From Alistipes sp. (GTDB taxonomy: Bacteria; Bacteroidota; Bacteroidia; Bacteroidales; Rikenellaceae): a stretch of 6,713 bases of DNA. The position numbers and the translations under genes are program-made. The notes below the pieces were generated by a model. It ran no database searches, had not been told where the DNA came from, and saw only the letters and a list, made by a program, of their open reading frames with translations. Shown here one piece after another: positions 1 through 5,777 of this stretch (position 1 is its first letter; every line of letters starts with the position of its first letter). The stretch is from contig JAFSDP010000023.1 of assembly GCA_017436185.1 (NCBI GenBank), forward strand, positions 1 through 6,713. Reading direction: 5' to 3'.

Positions 1-31
1 CATCCTGAGCCAGGATCAAACTCTCCATTGT
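1..31 (-). rRNA. 16S rRNA gene, 5' end only (partial)
   Basis: Read on the minus strand, positions 24 to 1 give AGAGTTTGATCCTGGCTCAG followed by GATG, the near-universal start of bacterial 16S rRNA (the classical 27F primer site). By alignment with E. coli, where this motif begins at nucleotide 8, the mature 5' end should lie near position 31; that end is inferred. The rest of the gene lies outside the window to the left. The sequence just upstream (ACAATGG on the minus strand) resembles Bacteroidales 16S genes. Confidence 0.96.
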
Positions 32-189
32 AAAAAATTAAAATGTATTGTTAGAGTCCTGACTATTTCGCTTCTTTCAAAGTTAAAAGAATTGACAGAT
101 AAATACTACATTCCTTTTCTCTCAAAATATAACCAGTAAATCAAAGAACCAGCTTGAAACCTTGCGCCGTTAGAGGCGCGAAGGGATTG
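32..189 (-). other. rRNA operon leader (pre-16S spacer)
   Basis: This transcribed leader lies between the downstream rRNA promoter and the mature 16S end. It is AT-rich and has no credible coding frame. It contains a hairpin at 160-184 and two boxA-like candidates: GGTTCTTTGA (minus, 141-150) and TTCTTTTAAC (minus, 82-91). BoxA elements recruit Nus factors for rRNA antitermination in other bacteria; their role here is inferred from resemblance only. The part next to 16S would also be expected to supply the 5' strand of the RNase III processing stem, whose partner lies outside the window. Confidence 0.6.
160..184 (-). other. Hairpin at the 5' end of the P2 rRNA transcript
   Basis: CCTTGCGCC (160-168) pairs with GGCGC (175-179) and AAGG (181-184), giving nine base pairs with a single bulged G at 180 and a six-base loop. 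It begins within a few bases of the transcription start expected for the promoter at 190-221, so the nascent RNA would start with this stem-loop. The pairing is seen directly; a role in transcript stability or early antitermination is inference. Confidence 0.55.
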
Positions 190-221
190 CAAAGGTACGG
201 CAAGAATTTTAATCTGCCAAA
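190..221 (-). promoter_or_regulatory. rRNA promoter P2 (Bacteroidota type)
   Basis: On the minus strand this reads TTTG (218-221), 20 bases, then TACCTTTG (190-197). This matches the Bacteroidota primary-sigma consensus of -33 TTTG and -7 TAnnTTTG with about 19-20 bases between. Transcription should start a few bases further on, near 183, and run into the 16S leader. It is the nearer of two promoters in tandem. Confidence 0.85.
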
Positions 222-268
222 TTTTTTCGCAACTTTTTTTTCAAGAACTTTGCATTTTGTTGATTTTT

Positions 269-282
269 GCTCGTTACCGAGC
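269..282 (-). other. Small GNRA-loop hairpin in the P1 leader
   Basis: GCTCG (269-273) pairs with CGAGC (278-282) around four bases that read GTAA on the minus strand, a GNRA-type tetraloop. It would lie about 15-30 bases into the RNA made from the promoter at 305-335. The stem is only 5 bp, but GC-rich with a stabilising loop class. The function is unknown. Confidence 0.4.
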
Positions 283-304
283 CGTTATCTCTCAAATGCG
301 GTTG

Positions 305-335
305 CAAAGGTAACGACTTTTTTCAAACCTGCAAA
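305..335 (-). promoter_or_regulatory. rRNA promoter P1 (Bacteroidota type)
   Basis: On the minus strand this reads TTTG (332-335), 19 bases, then TACCTTTG (305-312), an exact match to the Bacteroidota -33/-7 arrangement. The -7 octamer is identical to that of P2, 115 bp downstream. The DNA just upstream (336-395) is extremely AT-rich and could act like an UP element. Tandem promoters of this kind are usual for rRNA operons and indicate strong, growth-linked expression. Confidence 0.87.
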
Positions 336-576
336 CAATTTTGAAAAAATTTTCAAAATAATTTTTATACCTATATTATATAATAAAGGGATTTTATCGC
401 AAAAAGCCCTCCAAAACCAACGTAGCGGTCTATAAATCAGCACATTTCGACCATAAAACTGCAAGAATGGCCACGCGCATAGGAAAATCCACGGGAGATA
501 AAGAGTGATGACGGCAGAAGGCATCGACTACCTCGATTTCGATTTTTGCCAGAATATCGAGCCCTGCGCACACCGC
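336..576. other. Gene-free region upstream of the rRNA promoters
   Basis: No convincing gene lies here. The part at 336-395 is A/T tracts, including the self-complementary stretch TTTTGAAAAAATTTTCAAAA (339-358), and probably belongs to the rRNA promoter. From about 400 to 576 the base composition is more mixed. A minus-strand frame of 79 codons (524 to 285) runs through the P1 promoter. Another minus-strand frame (about 573 to 431) encodes some 47 residues ending in LWSKCADL. Neither resembles a family I know; the second could be a gene remnant. Confidence 0.5.
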
Positions 577-607
577 AAAAAAAGCCGCCCCAAAAGGTGG
601 GGCGGCT
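577..607 (-). terminator. Rho-independent terminator of the HerA-like gene
   Basis: AGCCGCCCC (583-591) pairs perfectly with GGGGCGGCT (599-607) around a seven-base loop. On the minus strand the stem is followed by seven T residues (583-577). This is a textbook intrinsic terminator, 20 bp beyond the TAG stop of the HerA-like gene. It insulates the downstream rRNA promoter region from read-through. Confidence 0.93.
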
Positions 608-627
608 ATCGTGTAATCCGGAACTTC

Positions 628-2223
628 CTACTTGAAAAGTCCCTTCAGGGTTTCGTTTACCAACTTGCGGGTGGCGGTCTGCGTGGCGGTTTGGGCCGCC
701 TTGCCAACGATGGATTTGCTGCTTCGCTTCGAACTGCCGCCCGTCAGCGACTTGGCAACCGAGGTGCTGACGCTGCGAATAAAGCTCGTGGCAGCGGCAC
801 CAATCAGTGTTCCGAGCAGGCCACGACCCAAACCTCCGCCCTTGCGCTCCTGCTTGGCACGCTCCTTCTCCTCGGCCTCCCGACGTTTGGCCTCCTCCTC
901 GGCGGCAGCCTCTTCGGCAGCAGCCTTCTCGGCCGCCTCGTTCTGCTGGGTAAGCACCTCGTAGGCGCTCTCTCGATCCTGGGCAATATCGTAAGCACGG
1001 ATAGCGGCAGGAGCCGAGGCAATCAACACACGGCGCTGCTCGTCGGTAATGGCGCCAATTTGGCTCAACGGAAAGAGAATCTTGGCACGCTCGACCACCG
1101 AAGGGGCACCCTTCTCATCCAACAACGAGACCAACGCCTCGCCCGTACCCAGCTCCATAATGGCCTCCTCGGTCGAGAACGAGGGGTTGGCACGGAAGGT
1201 CTGGGCCGCCGAGCGGACCGCCTTCTGGTCCTTGGGGGTAAAGGCACGCAGGGCGTGTTGGATGCGGTTACCGAGCTGACCCAAGATCTCCTCGGGGATG
1301 TCGGTGGGCGACTGGGTCACGAAATAGACACCCACACCCTTCGAGCGAATCAGGCGCACCACCTGCTCGATCTTATCGACCAGCGCCTTCGAGGTGCCGT
1401 CGAACAACATATGGGCCTCATCGAAGAAGAAGACCAACTTCGGCAGCTCGCAATCGCCCACCTCGGGGAGATTTTCATACAACTCCGACAAGAGCCACAA
1501 CAGGAAGGTCGAGTAGAGTTTCGGGTTGAACATCAACTTATCGGCCGCCAACACATTCATCACGCCCTTGCCGTTCTCCTGGGCCAACAGGTCGAAGATA
1601 TTGAAGGCCGGCTCGCCAAAGAACTTATCACCGCCCTCGCTCTCGATGGCCAGCAAGGCACGCTGAATGGCACCAATCGAGGCCGACGAGATGTTGCCAT
1701 ACTCGGTGGTGTAGGCCTTGGCGTTCTTGCCCACAAAGTCCAGCATCAGGCGCAGGTCCTTCAAATCGATCAAGAGCAGCTCGTTCTCGTCGGCAATGCG
1801 GAAGACGATATTCAGGACACCCGTCTGGGTCTCGTTGAGCTGCATCAGGCGGGCCAACAGTTGCGGGCCCATCTCACTGATGGTGGTACGCATAGCGTGG
1901 CCACGCTCGCCAAAGACATCGAACAGGCGCACCGGGCACCCTGCAAATTGGGGGTCAGTGATGCCGAACTCGGCACAGCGTTTCTCGATAAAGCCGCTCA
2001 TTGCACCTGTCTGGCTAATGCCCGACAGGTCGCCCTTCATATCGGCCATAAAGCAGGGGACACCCGCTTGCGAGAAGGTCTCGGCCAACACCTGCAACGT
2101 CACGGTTTTACCCGTACCCGTAGCTCCGGCGATGAGGCCGTGGCGGTTGGCCATCGACCCAATGAGCGAAATGGGACCCGAAGCACAATGGGCCACATAG
2201 AGTTTTTTATCGGCTGTGTACAT
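628..2223 (-). CDS. HerA-like ATPase, DUF853 (YjgR) family
   Basis: The 531-residue protein belongs to the HerA/FtsK-like P-loop ATPases, bacterial DUF853 branch (E. coli YjgR), whose cellular role is not settled. Walker A is GATGTGKT at residues 33-40. The family-typical DMKGDLSG is at about 61-68. Walker B is LVFFFDE with D268 and E269. A sensor-like VYFVTQSPTDIP is near 299-310, followed by NRIQHALRAFTPKD. A highly charged Ala/Glu/Lys coiled coil spans about 429-462. A Gly/Ser-rich tail ending in LVNETLKGLFK follows, as is common in the family. There is no signal peptide, so it is cytoplasmic. I chose ATG at 2223: an in-frame TTG at 2259 lies inside the -7 promoter element and cannot be translated from that promoter. 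The gene is monocistronic, with its own promoter and terminator. The family assignment is secure; the substrate (DNA translocation is expected from HerA) is inferred. Confidence 0.93.
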   Translation of the reverse strand: MYTADKKLYVAHCASGPISLIGSMANRHGLIAGATGTGKTVTLQVLAETFSQAGVPCFMADMKGDLSGISQTGAMSGFIEKRCAEFGITDPQFAGCPVRLFDVFGERGHAMRTTISEMGPQLLARLMQLNETQTGVLNIVFRIADENELLLIDLKDLRLMLDFVGKNAKAYTTEYGNISSASIGAIQRALLAIESEGGDKFFGEPAFNIFDLLAQENGKGVMNVLAADKLMFNPKLYSTFLLWLLSELYENLPEVGDCELPKLVFFFDEAHMLFDGTSKALVDKIEQVVRLIRSKGVGVYFVTQSPTDIPEEILGQLGNRIQHALRAFTPKDQKAVRSAAQTFRANPSFSTEEAIMELGTGEALVSLLDEKGAPSVVERAKILFPLSQIGAITDEQRRVLIASAPAAIRAYDIAQDRESAYEVLTQQNEAAEKAAAEEAAAEEEAKRREAEEKERAKQERKGGGLGRGLLGTLIGAAATSFIRSVSTSVAKSLTGGSSKRSSKSIVGKAAQTATQTATRKLVNETLKGLFK

Positions 2224-2256
2224 AGTCTTGCGTAATTTAAGTAGTCGGTTATTAGG

Positions 2257-2288
2257 CAAATATACTGTTATTTTCGAGGATTGGCAAC
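2257..2288 (-). promoter_or_regulatory. Promoter of the HerA-like gene
   Basis: The minus strand carries TATATTTG (2257-2264), a perfect -7 TAnnTTTG element, with a weaker -33 GTTG (2285-2288) 20 bases upstream. The expected start near 2250 gives a leader of about 27 bases before ATG 2223. No Shine-Dalgarno motif precedes that ATG, as is normal in Bacteroidota. Confidence 0.75.
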
Positions 2289-2318
2289 CCGCAGACGATA
2301 GAATTTCAATTTTTTCGC

Positions 2319-2326
2319 TATCTTTA
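2319..2326 (+). promoter_or_regulatory. Probable -7 element of the acidic-protein gene
   Basis: TATCTTTA matches TAnnTTTG in all but the last base. It lies 33 bp before ATG 2360, which would give a leader of about 25-30 bases. I see no TTTG at the expected -33 distance, so this is a weak or regulated promoter at best. It shares a 136-bp intergenic region with the divergent HerA-like promoter. Confidence 0.45.
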
Positions 2327-2359
2327 TTCCACGAAACAGAATCAAAACAGCGATACGTT

Positions 2360-2938
2360 ATGGCAATCTATCACTTTACAGACGAGGTTTCGATGGGTTT
2401 CTCGCATTGTGGCGAGGTGACGGCCGACCTGGAGGGGCAAATCGAACTCACCGACGAGGAGGCCGCCCAACTGGTGGCTCTGATGCAGGAGCAAAAGAGC
2501 TGCGATGTGGCTGAGATGGGGTTGAAGGAGCGTTATCCCGCCATCTACGAGCGGTTGGAGGAGGCGTGGTACGATGCCGCCTACACCGCCGAGTTGGCCC
2601 ATTGGCACCGTGAGGGGTTCCTGGATGGCTACTGCGAATTTGACCTCGACGAGGTGATGGCGCACTGCGAGTCATATTGCGGCTACACCTTCACCTACGA
2701 TCCCGAGGAGCACCCCCTATCCGACCCCGACGACGAGGAGCAGCTGGAGGAGCTGCGCAGAGAACATTTCGAGGCGTGGCTAAGTGAGTATGTCGAGTCG
2801 CTCTCGAACGAGGAGGTGATTGAGTTCTGCTCCGAGCAGCTCAACTCGGAGGTGGAGGATGTCACCGACCCCGAGGGGGTGGAATACGAGGTCGCCATCC
2901 CCTACGAACTGATCCGACGGGCCGGCCTAACGAAATAG
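2360..2938 (+). CDS. Acidic hypothetical protein, 192 aa
   Basis: I do not recognise this protein. It is 192 residues, strongly acidic and rich in Glu and Asp, with an especially acidic patch around 115-133 (DPEEHPLSDPDDEEQLEEL). It has no signal peptide or membrane segment, so it should be cytoplasmic. Six cysteines are scattered (17, 48, 92, 103, 107, 157); C103 and C107 form a CxxxC, with no evident second metal-binding pair. Aromatic residues recur in the middle (AWYDAAYTAELAHWHREGF). The start at ATG 2360 is preferred because it follows the -7-like element; the frame is open back to 2216, but that would run through the divergent promoter. Long open length and GC-rich codon use like its neighbours support a real gene. 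It stands alone between a divergent promoter region and a terminator. Confidence 0.8.
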   Translation: MAIYHFTDEVSMGFSHCGEVTADLEGQIELTDEEAAQLVALMQEQKSCDVAEMGLKERYPAIYERLEEAWYDAAYTAELAHWHREGFLDGYCEFDLDEVMAHCESYCGYTFTYDPEEHPLSDPDDEEQLEELRREHFEAWLSEYVESLSNEEVIEFCSEQLNSEVEDVTDPEGVEYEVAIPYELIRRAGLTK

Positions 2939-2939
2939 A

Positions 2940-2972
2940 AAATCGGGTGTCCCCAAAAAGGGCACCCGATTT
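2940..2972. terminator. Bidirectional terminator between convergent genes
   Basis: AAATCGGGTG (2940-2949) pairs with CACCCGATTT (2963-2972), and an inner CCC/GGG (2951-2953 with 2960-2962) extends the stem past one bulged T. The loop is CAAAAA. T-rich DNA follows on the plus strand (TTTCTTTGCTT) and TTTTC on the minus strand, so one hairpin can end the plus-strand gene stopping at 2938 and the minus-strand gene stopping at 2979. Confidence 0.85.
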
Positions 2973-2978
2973 CTTTGC

Positions 2979-4136
2979 TTAAAATTTGGCAATGGGCCGG
3001 ATATCCTGCTTAAAGACTTTGAGCATCGTCGTGTTGCCGGGATGATAATTCCAATGAATCACCCCGGCCAACTCCCCGCCATACTGCGACTCGGTCGAAG
3101 ACCAAGATAAGAAAGTGATAGTCTCTCCGCCCACCTCCGTCAAGGTGCGATTAATTCTCTCCATCAGTTCGGGGTGTTGCTCCTTGGAGAGGTGTTTCAC
3201 CTCATCAACGGCGGGCAAATACCACCCCTCTCCCATCTTTGCGCATTGTGCCGCCACAGGGTAGTTCGTCTGCCAATTGGGGCGCCGGCGAATCGCACGC
3301 ATATTGGCCTCGCCATCGGTCGCACTTGATGCCCCGATTGCCTTCTCGCTCTCCGTTTGATCGATACACCAAGGCGCCCACACACCTTTGAGACTCACAA
3401 TTTTACCGTGACGACCATCAGCCGAGATCTCAATCACAACACCCTCCTTGCCATTTTCGCAATAGTAGTCTCCCACCTTGTAAGGGGCCAATGTGGGTCG
3501 AAGAGCTCGGTGAGTTGGGGCGGCTTGGGTGGTCGTGGCGACAGGGGCTGGGGTTGTCGTTTGACGTGTCGTGGTTCGTGAGGCGGCCGTTTCGGCATCA
3601 CGTCGCCGATTCTCTTCAGCCGACTTACGCTGTTGCTCCTCGTAGTTTTTACGTTTGGTATTTATCGGAGCCGAGGTGTAACGCCGGAAATTGTAGCGGT
3701 CGTTGCGGATATAATTGTTGTAGTAGTAGATAATGCGCAACCACTCGCACTTGGCGTGCATCAGCAGGGTCGTAGATTCTTCAATAACCTGATCGACAGC
3801 AGCCTCGGGATCCATAATGGCCAGAAAACTGATGTGAGGGGCATCCACCTCCACCTCCTTGTAGTTATAAAGACGGTCGCCTCCGGGCAGGGTCTCGGTG
3901 TAGTAAAACGCCCCCTCGAAGTTGGCCGCCTTCACCCAGATGACCTTCTTATCGTTCGAGATACTCACAATGGGGGTGTTTCCGAACAGACGTCCCTCGT
4001 ATTGCACATAGGCCGCATCCCAACTCCCTCGGGTAGTCTTGTAACAGGTACTCAGATACTCGAAATAGAGGTGATCATCGGCAACAACAAAGCGCGAGAC
4101 AAACACCAGCACCAAAAATACAATCCACTTTTTCAT
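2979..4136 (-). CDS. Exported protein with C-terminal DUF1566-like domain
   Basis: A 385-residue exported protein of unknown function. Residues 1-19 are a signal peptide (MKKW, hydrophobic core, cleavage probably after VVA). Residues 20-158 form an N-terminal domain I do not recognise, rich in Tyr and Trp. Residues 160-185 are charged (KRKNYEEQQRKSAEENRRRD) and 186-215 are a Thr/Ala/Pro-rich linker of the kind that joins surface domains. The C-terminal domain (219-385) has YKVGDYYCENGKEGVV, GVWAPWCID, MGEGWYLPAVDEVKHL and FLSWSSTE, resembling the DUF1566/Lcl-type or C-type-lectin-like modules common in secreted Bacteroidota proteins. That assignment is from memory of the motif. Cysteines 226, 257 and 298 are in this module. 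It is the second gene of an operon, starting 3 bp after the previous stop; AGGAGG just upstream comes from the end of that gene. Confidence 0.85.
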   Translation of the reverse strand: MKKWIVFLVLVFVSRFVVADDHLYFEYLSTCYKTTRGSWDAAYVQYEGRLFGNTPIVSISNDKKVIWVKAANFEGAFYYTETLPGGDRLYNYKEVEVDAPHISFLAIMDPEAAVDQVIEESTTLLMHAKCEWLRIIYYYNNYIRNDRYNFRRYTSAPINTKRKNYEEQQRKSAEENRRRDAETAASRTTTRQTTTPAPVATTTQAAPTHRALRPTLAPYKVGDYYCENGKEGVVIEISADGRHGKIVSLKGVWAPWCIDQTESEKAIGASSATDGEANMRAIRRRPNWQTNYPVAAQCAKMGEGWYLPAVDEVKHLSKEQHPELMERINRTLTEVGGETITFLSWSSTESQYGGELAGVIHWNYHPGNTTMLKVFKQDIRPIAKF

Positions 4137-4139
4137 CGG

Positions 4140-4844
4140 TTACTCCTCCTTTGGTTTCCACATTTCATAATAGTCAAAGCAAATCACCCCCTCGTTGTCG
4201 TAGTAATAGGCCAGTGAACCACTCTTGAAATCGACAATCAGGGGAAACTTCAGATCGCCAAACAGCTCCTCTTCGGTCGGCACACGGTCGAAGAACTGAT
4301 CGGCAAAGGGCTTGTTATCGGTATAAAACGCCAGCAACTCATCGCCCAAATCGAGCGTGTAGCAATGGTAGAAATCACGACGAAATGTGGCGGACAAGAG
4401 CACCACAATACGGTCGTTGGTCGTGGGTATCAATTGGATATCGGTCCCCAATTTTGCCGTTTCGGGTTGCGAACGAGGCTGGCTGTAAGCCCCCTCGGCG
4501 AGTTTGTGCGCAGTCGTTTTGTAGCCATACGAAAGGGGCCAACGGAAGGTGGGGCGCACCACCTTTACGGTCTCTTTCTTGCCGAGAGTCAACCGCAAAT
4601 CGGGGGCACGGCTCACCCGCATATCGACCAGGGTATCGCTCTTGGCCAGGGCAGACGCCAAAACAGCCTTCTGTTGCACCTTCATCGAATCCATCAGTTT
4701 TCGTGCCGAGCGGACAGGTAACGTCTGAATCGCCGGCTGCAACTTGGAGCTATTATCAACGTGCTCCAACACCCGTTTGATGGGTTGAGCCTCGGCCGTG
4801 AAGCCCACCAGAAGTGCCAACAGCGAAAAAAGAAGATGTTTCAT
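4140..4844 (-). CDS. Exported hypothetical protein, 234 aa
   Basis: I do not recognise the mature domain. The protein starts with a clear signal peptide (MKHLLFSLLALLVGFTAEAQ; cleavage expected after AEA, before Q20), so it should be periplasmic or exported. There is no lipobox cysteine. The mature part has a helical, Lys/Ser-rich start (about 25-75). An apparent beta-rich C-terminal half follows, with FYHCYTLDLGDELLAFY near 158-174 and FKSGSLAYYYDNEGVICFDYY near the end. I chose ATG 4844, although the frame is open to 5036, because it begins the signal peptide and follows a good promoter; the upstream frame overlaps the dfx terminator and the dfx 3' end. It is the first gene of a two-gene operon, and the second also encodes an exported protein, so they probably act together in the envelope. 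Confidence 0.82.
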   Translation of the reverse strand: MKHLLFSLLALLVGFTAEAQPIKRVLEHVDNSSKLQPAIQTLPVRSARKLMDSMKVQQKAVLASALAKSDTLVDMRVSRAPDLRLTLGKKETVKVVRPTFRWPLSYGYKTTAHKLAEGAYSQPRSQPETAKLGTDIQLIPTTNDRIVVLLSATFRRDFYHCYTLDLGDELLAFYTDNKPFADQFFDRVPTEEELFGDLKFPLIVDFKSGSLAYYYDNEGVICFDYYEMWKPKEE

Positions 4845-4871
4845 AAGAAAAGCGTTTCTCGTTCGTTTAGA

Positions 4872-4905
4872 CAAATATAAGCATAATTTGCCGTTCTGCA
4901 ACAAA
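4872..4905 (-). promoter_or_regulatory. Promoter of the exported-protein operon
   Basis: The minus strand carries TATATTTG (4872-4879), a perfect Bacteroidota -7 element identical to that of the HerA-like gene. The -33 region reads TTTGTTG (4899-4905), offering GTTG at 19 bases or TTTG at 22 bases. Expected transcription starts near 4865, about 20 bases before ATG 4844. Confidence 0.75.
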
Positions 4906-4929
4906 AAAGGGCTCATTTTCAACACACAA

Positions 4930-4961
4930 CGAGGGGCGCAGCGTGGATGCTGCACCCCTCG
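4930..4961 (-). terminator. Hairpin terminator after dfx
   Basis: CGAGGGGCGCAGC (4930-4942) pairs with GCTGCACCCCTCG (4949-4961) at 12 of 13 positions (one C-A mismatch), with a six-base loop. It lies 31 bp beyond the dfx stop. On the minus strand it is followed by TCGTTGTGTGTTG, which is T-rich but not a continuous tract. It is probably a terminator, though less canonical than the others in the window. Confidence 0.7.
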
Positions 4962-4992
4962 CACTTGTATGGAGGTATCGGCCCGAAGAGCT

Positions 4993-5367
4993 CTACAGCT
5001 CGGTCTTCCAGAGGCCGTGAATGTTGCAATACTCATAGACGGCCAGCGGCTTGGCGTTGCCTACGCAAACCTCCGCCTCGGGTTTGTCGGTCAAATCGAC
5101 CCGAATGCCACCCTTGTCGGTCTCGACATAGACGAAGGCGATGTGGTGCTCCTGAAGCATCGGATGGGCCACGCTGCCCACCTTGATGCGCAGACGTCCC
5201 TCGCCCAACTGCTCCACAACGGGCAGGTGCTTCTCGCCACCCATCTCCTGCGTGTTGGGGACGAGCTCCTCCATCTTTGCGCCACAGCATACCACCGGTA
5301 CACCCGAATCTACTACCTTTACAATCACGTTGCCGCAGTGGGCACATTTATAAAACTTCGTTGCCAT
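4993..5367 (-). CDS. dfx: Desulfoferrodoxin (superoxide reductase)
   Basis: This enzyme reduces superoxide to hydrogen peroxide in the cytoplasm without producing oxygen, using electrons normally supplied by rubredoxin, and is typical of anaerobes. The 124-residue length fits the two-iron class. The N-terminal desulforedoxin domain has the four Cys ligands of centre I: C8 and C11 (KCAHC) and C27-C28 (VVCCGAKM). Centre II ligands are all present: H47 in EKHLPV, H68 (VAHPM), H74 (EHHIAF), C114 and H117 (EYCNIHGLW). The conserved catalytic Glu45-Lys46 pair sits before H47. ATG 5367 starts the protein directly at the desulforedoxin domain. It lies 45 bp after trx with no recognisable promoter of its own, so the two are probably co-transcribed. 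Its leader repeats the 24-nt element found before trx. No rubredoxin gene is in the window. Confidence 0.96.
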   Translation of the reverse strand: MATKFYKCAHCGNVIVKVVDSGVPVVCCGAKMEELVPNTQEMGGEKHLPVVEQLGEGRLRIKVGSVAHPMLQEHHIAFVYVETDKGGIRVDLTDKPEAEVCVGNAKPLAVYEYCNIHGLWKTEL

Positions 5368-5376
5368 AATTTATTG

Positions 5377-5400
5377 TTTTTTTAGGTTTGTGTTCTGTTT
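5377..5400 (-). repeat. 24-nt leader repeat, copy before dfx
   Basis: On the minus strand it begins AAACAGAACACAAACC and ends in TAAAAAAA. It is identical base for base to 5778-5801. It ends 9 bases before the dfx start codon, inside the 45-bp trx-dfx gap. An 11-nt identical block over the start codon (TATGGCAACGA, minus, 5368-5358) is also shared with trx. It is A/C-rich and unstructured, with no -7 motif nearby; a role in translation or mRNA processing is inferred. Confidence 0.85.
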
Positions 5401-5412
5401 ATCTCTCTTTTT

Positions 5413-5769
5413 CTACTTAATCATTGCGTCGAGTTGCTCTTTAAGCTGCGATTTTGGCAGCAATCCCATTGCTCGGCGAGGCGCCCCCTCCATCGGGATG
5501 AAGATCAGGGTCGGAACACTGCGGATGCCAAACAGGGTGGTCAGCTCCTCCTCCGAATCGATATTTACCTTGTAGATATCCACCTTGCCCTCGTACTCGA
5601 CACCCAACTCCTCGATGGTGGGCAACAGCCGCTGACAAGGACCACACCAGGGTGCGTAAAAGTCAATCAATGCAGGGCGTGCACCCTTATATTTCCATCC
5701 ACTTGCCAACGTTGCAGTGTCGGCAATCAGTCGATCGAAACCACCTTTTGTCAAATGTATCGTTGCCAT
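5413..5769 (-). CDS. trxA: Thioredoxin
   Basis: A cytoplasmic thioredoxin of 118 residues that reduces protein disulfides, recharged by thioredoxin reductase. The active site is WCGPC at 41-45 (C42, C45), preceded by the beta-strand PALIDFYAP. The conserved cis-proline is P86 in RSVPTLIF, and the family's FGIRS precedes it. The segment before the active site (TATLASGWKYKGARPALIDFY) is longer than in E. coli TrxA but usual for Bacteroidales thioredoxins. ATG 5769 is chosen: the frame is open upstream to 5922, but those codons cross the promoter at 5808-5839 and part of the pckA terminator. There is no signal peptide from this start. It is first in a probable trx-dfx operon, which suits a joint role in oxidative stress. 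The symbol reflects family membership; a genome may hold several thioredoxins. Confidence 0.94.
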   Translation of the reverse strand: MATIHLTKGGFDRLIADTATLASGWKYKGARPALIDFYAPWCGPCQRLLPTIEELGVEYEGKVDIYKVNIDSEEELTTLFGIRSVPTLIFIPMEGAPRRAMGLLPKSQLKEQLDAMIK

Positions 5770-5777
5770 AGTTCTTC

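Noticed and set aside
339..358. Self-complementary A/T stretch upstream of P1 as a possible operator
   Set aside because: It is made of A and T tracts, which form weak palindromes by chance; an UP-element-like role is enough to explain it.
154..435. A 93-codon plus-strand frame over the rRNA leader and promoters
   Set aside because: It reads backwards through the 16S leader and both rRNA promoters, and its product resembles no protein.
285..524. A 79-codon minus-strand frame with hydrophobic residues
   Set aside because: It contains the entire P1 promoter within its 3' part and has no promoter of its own; the hydrophobicity comes from T-rich DNA.
505..2235. A 576-codon open frame on the plus strand opposite the HerA-like gene
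   Set aside because: The minus-strand protein has a complete set of ATPase motifs, a promoter and a terminator. The plus-strand product is low-complexity (Leu, Gly, Gln, His, Arg rich) as expected of a mirror frame in GC-rich codons, and would begin by crossing the terminator hairpin.
4845..5036. Extension of the 234-aa exported protein to an earlier ATG at 5036
   Set aside because: The extra 64 residues cover the dfx 3' end, its terminator and the operon promoter, and would bury the signal peptide.
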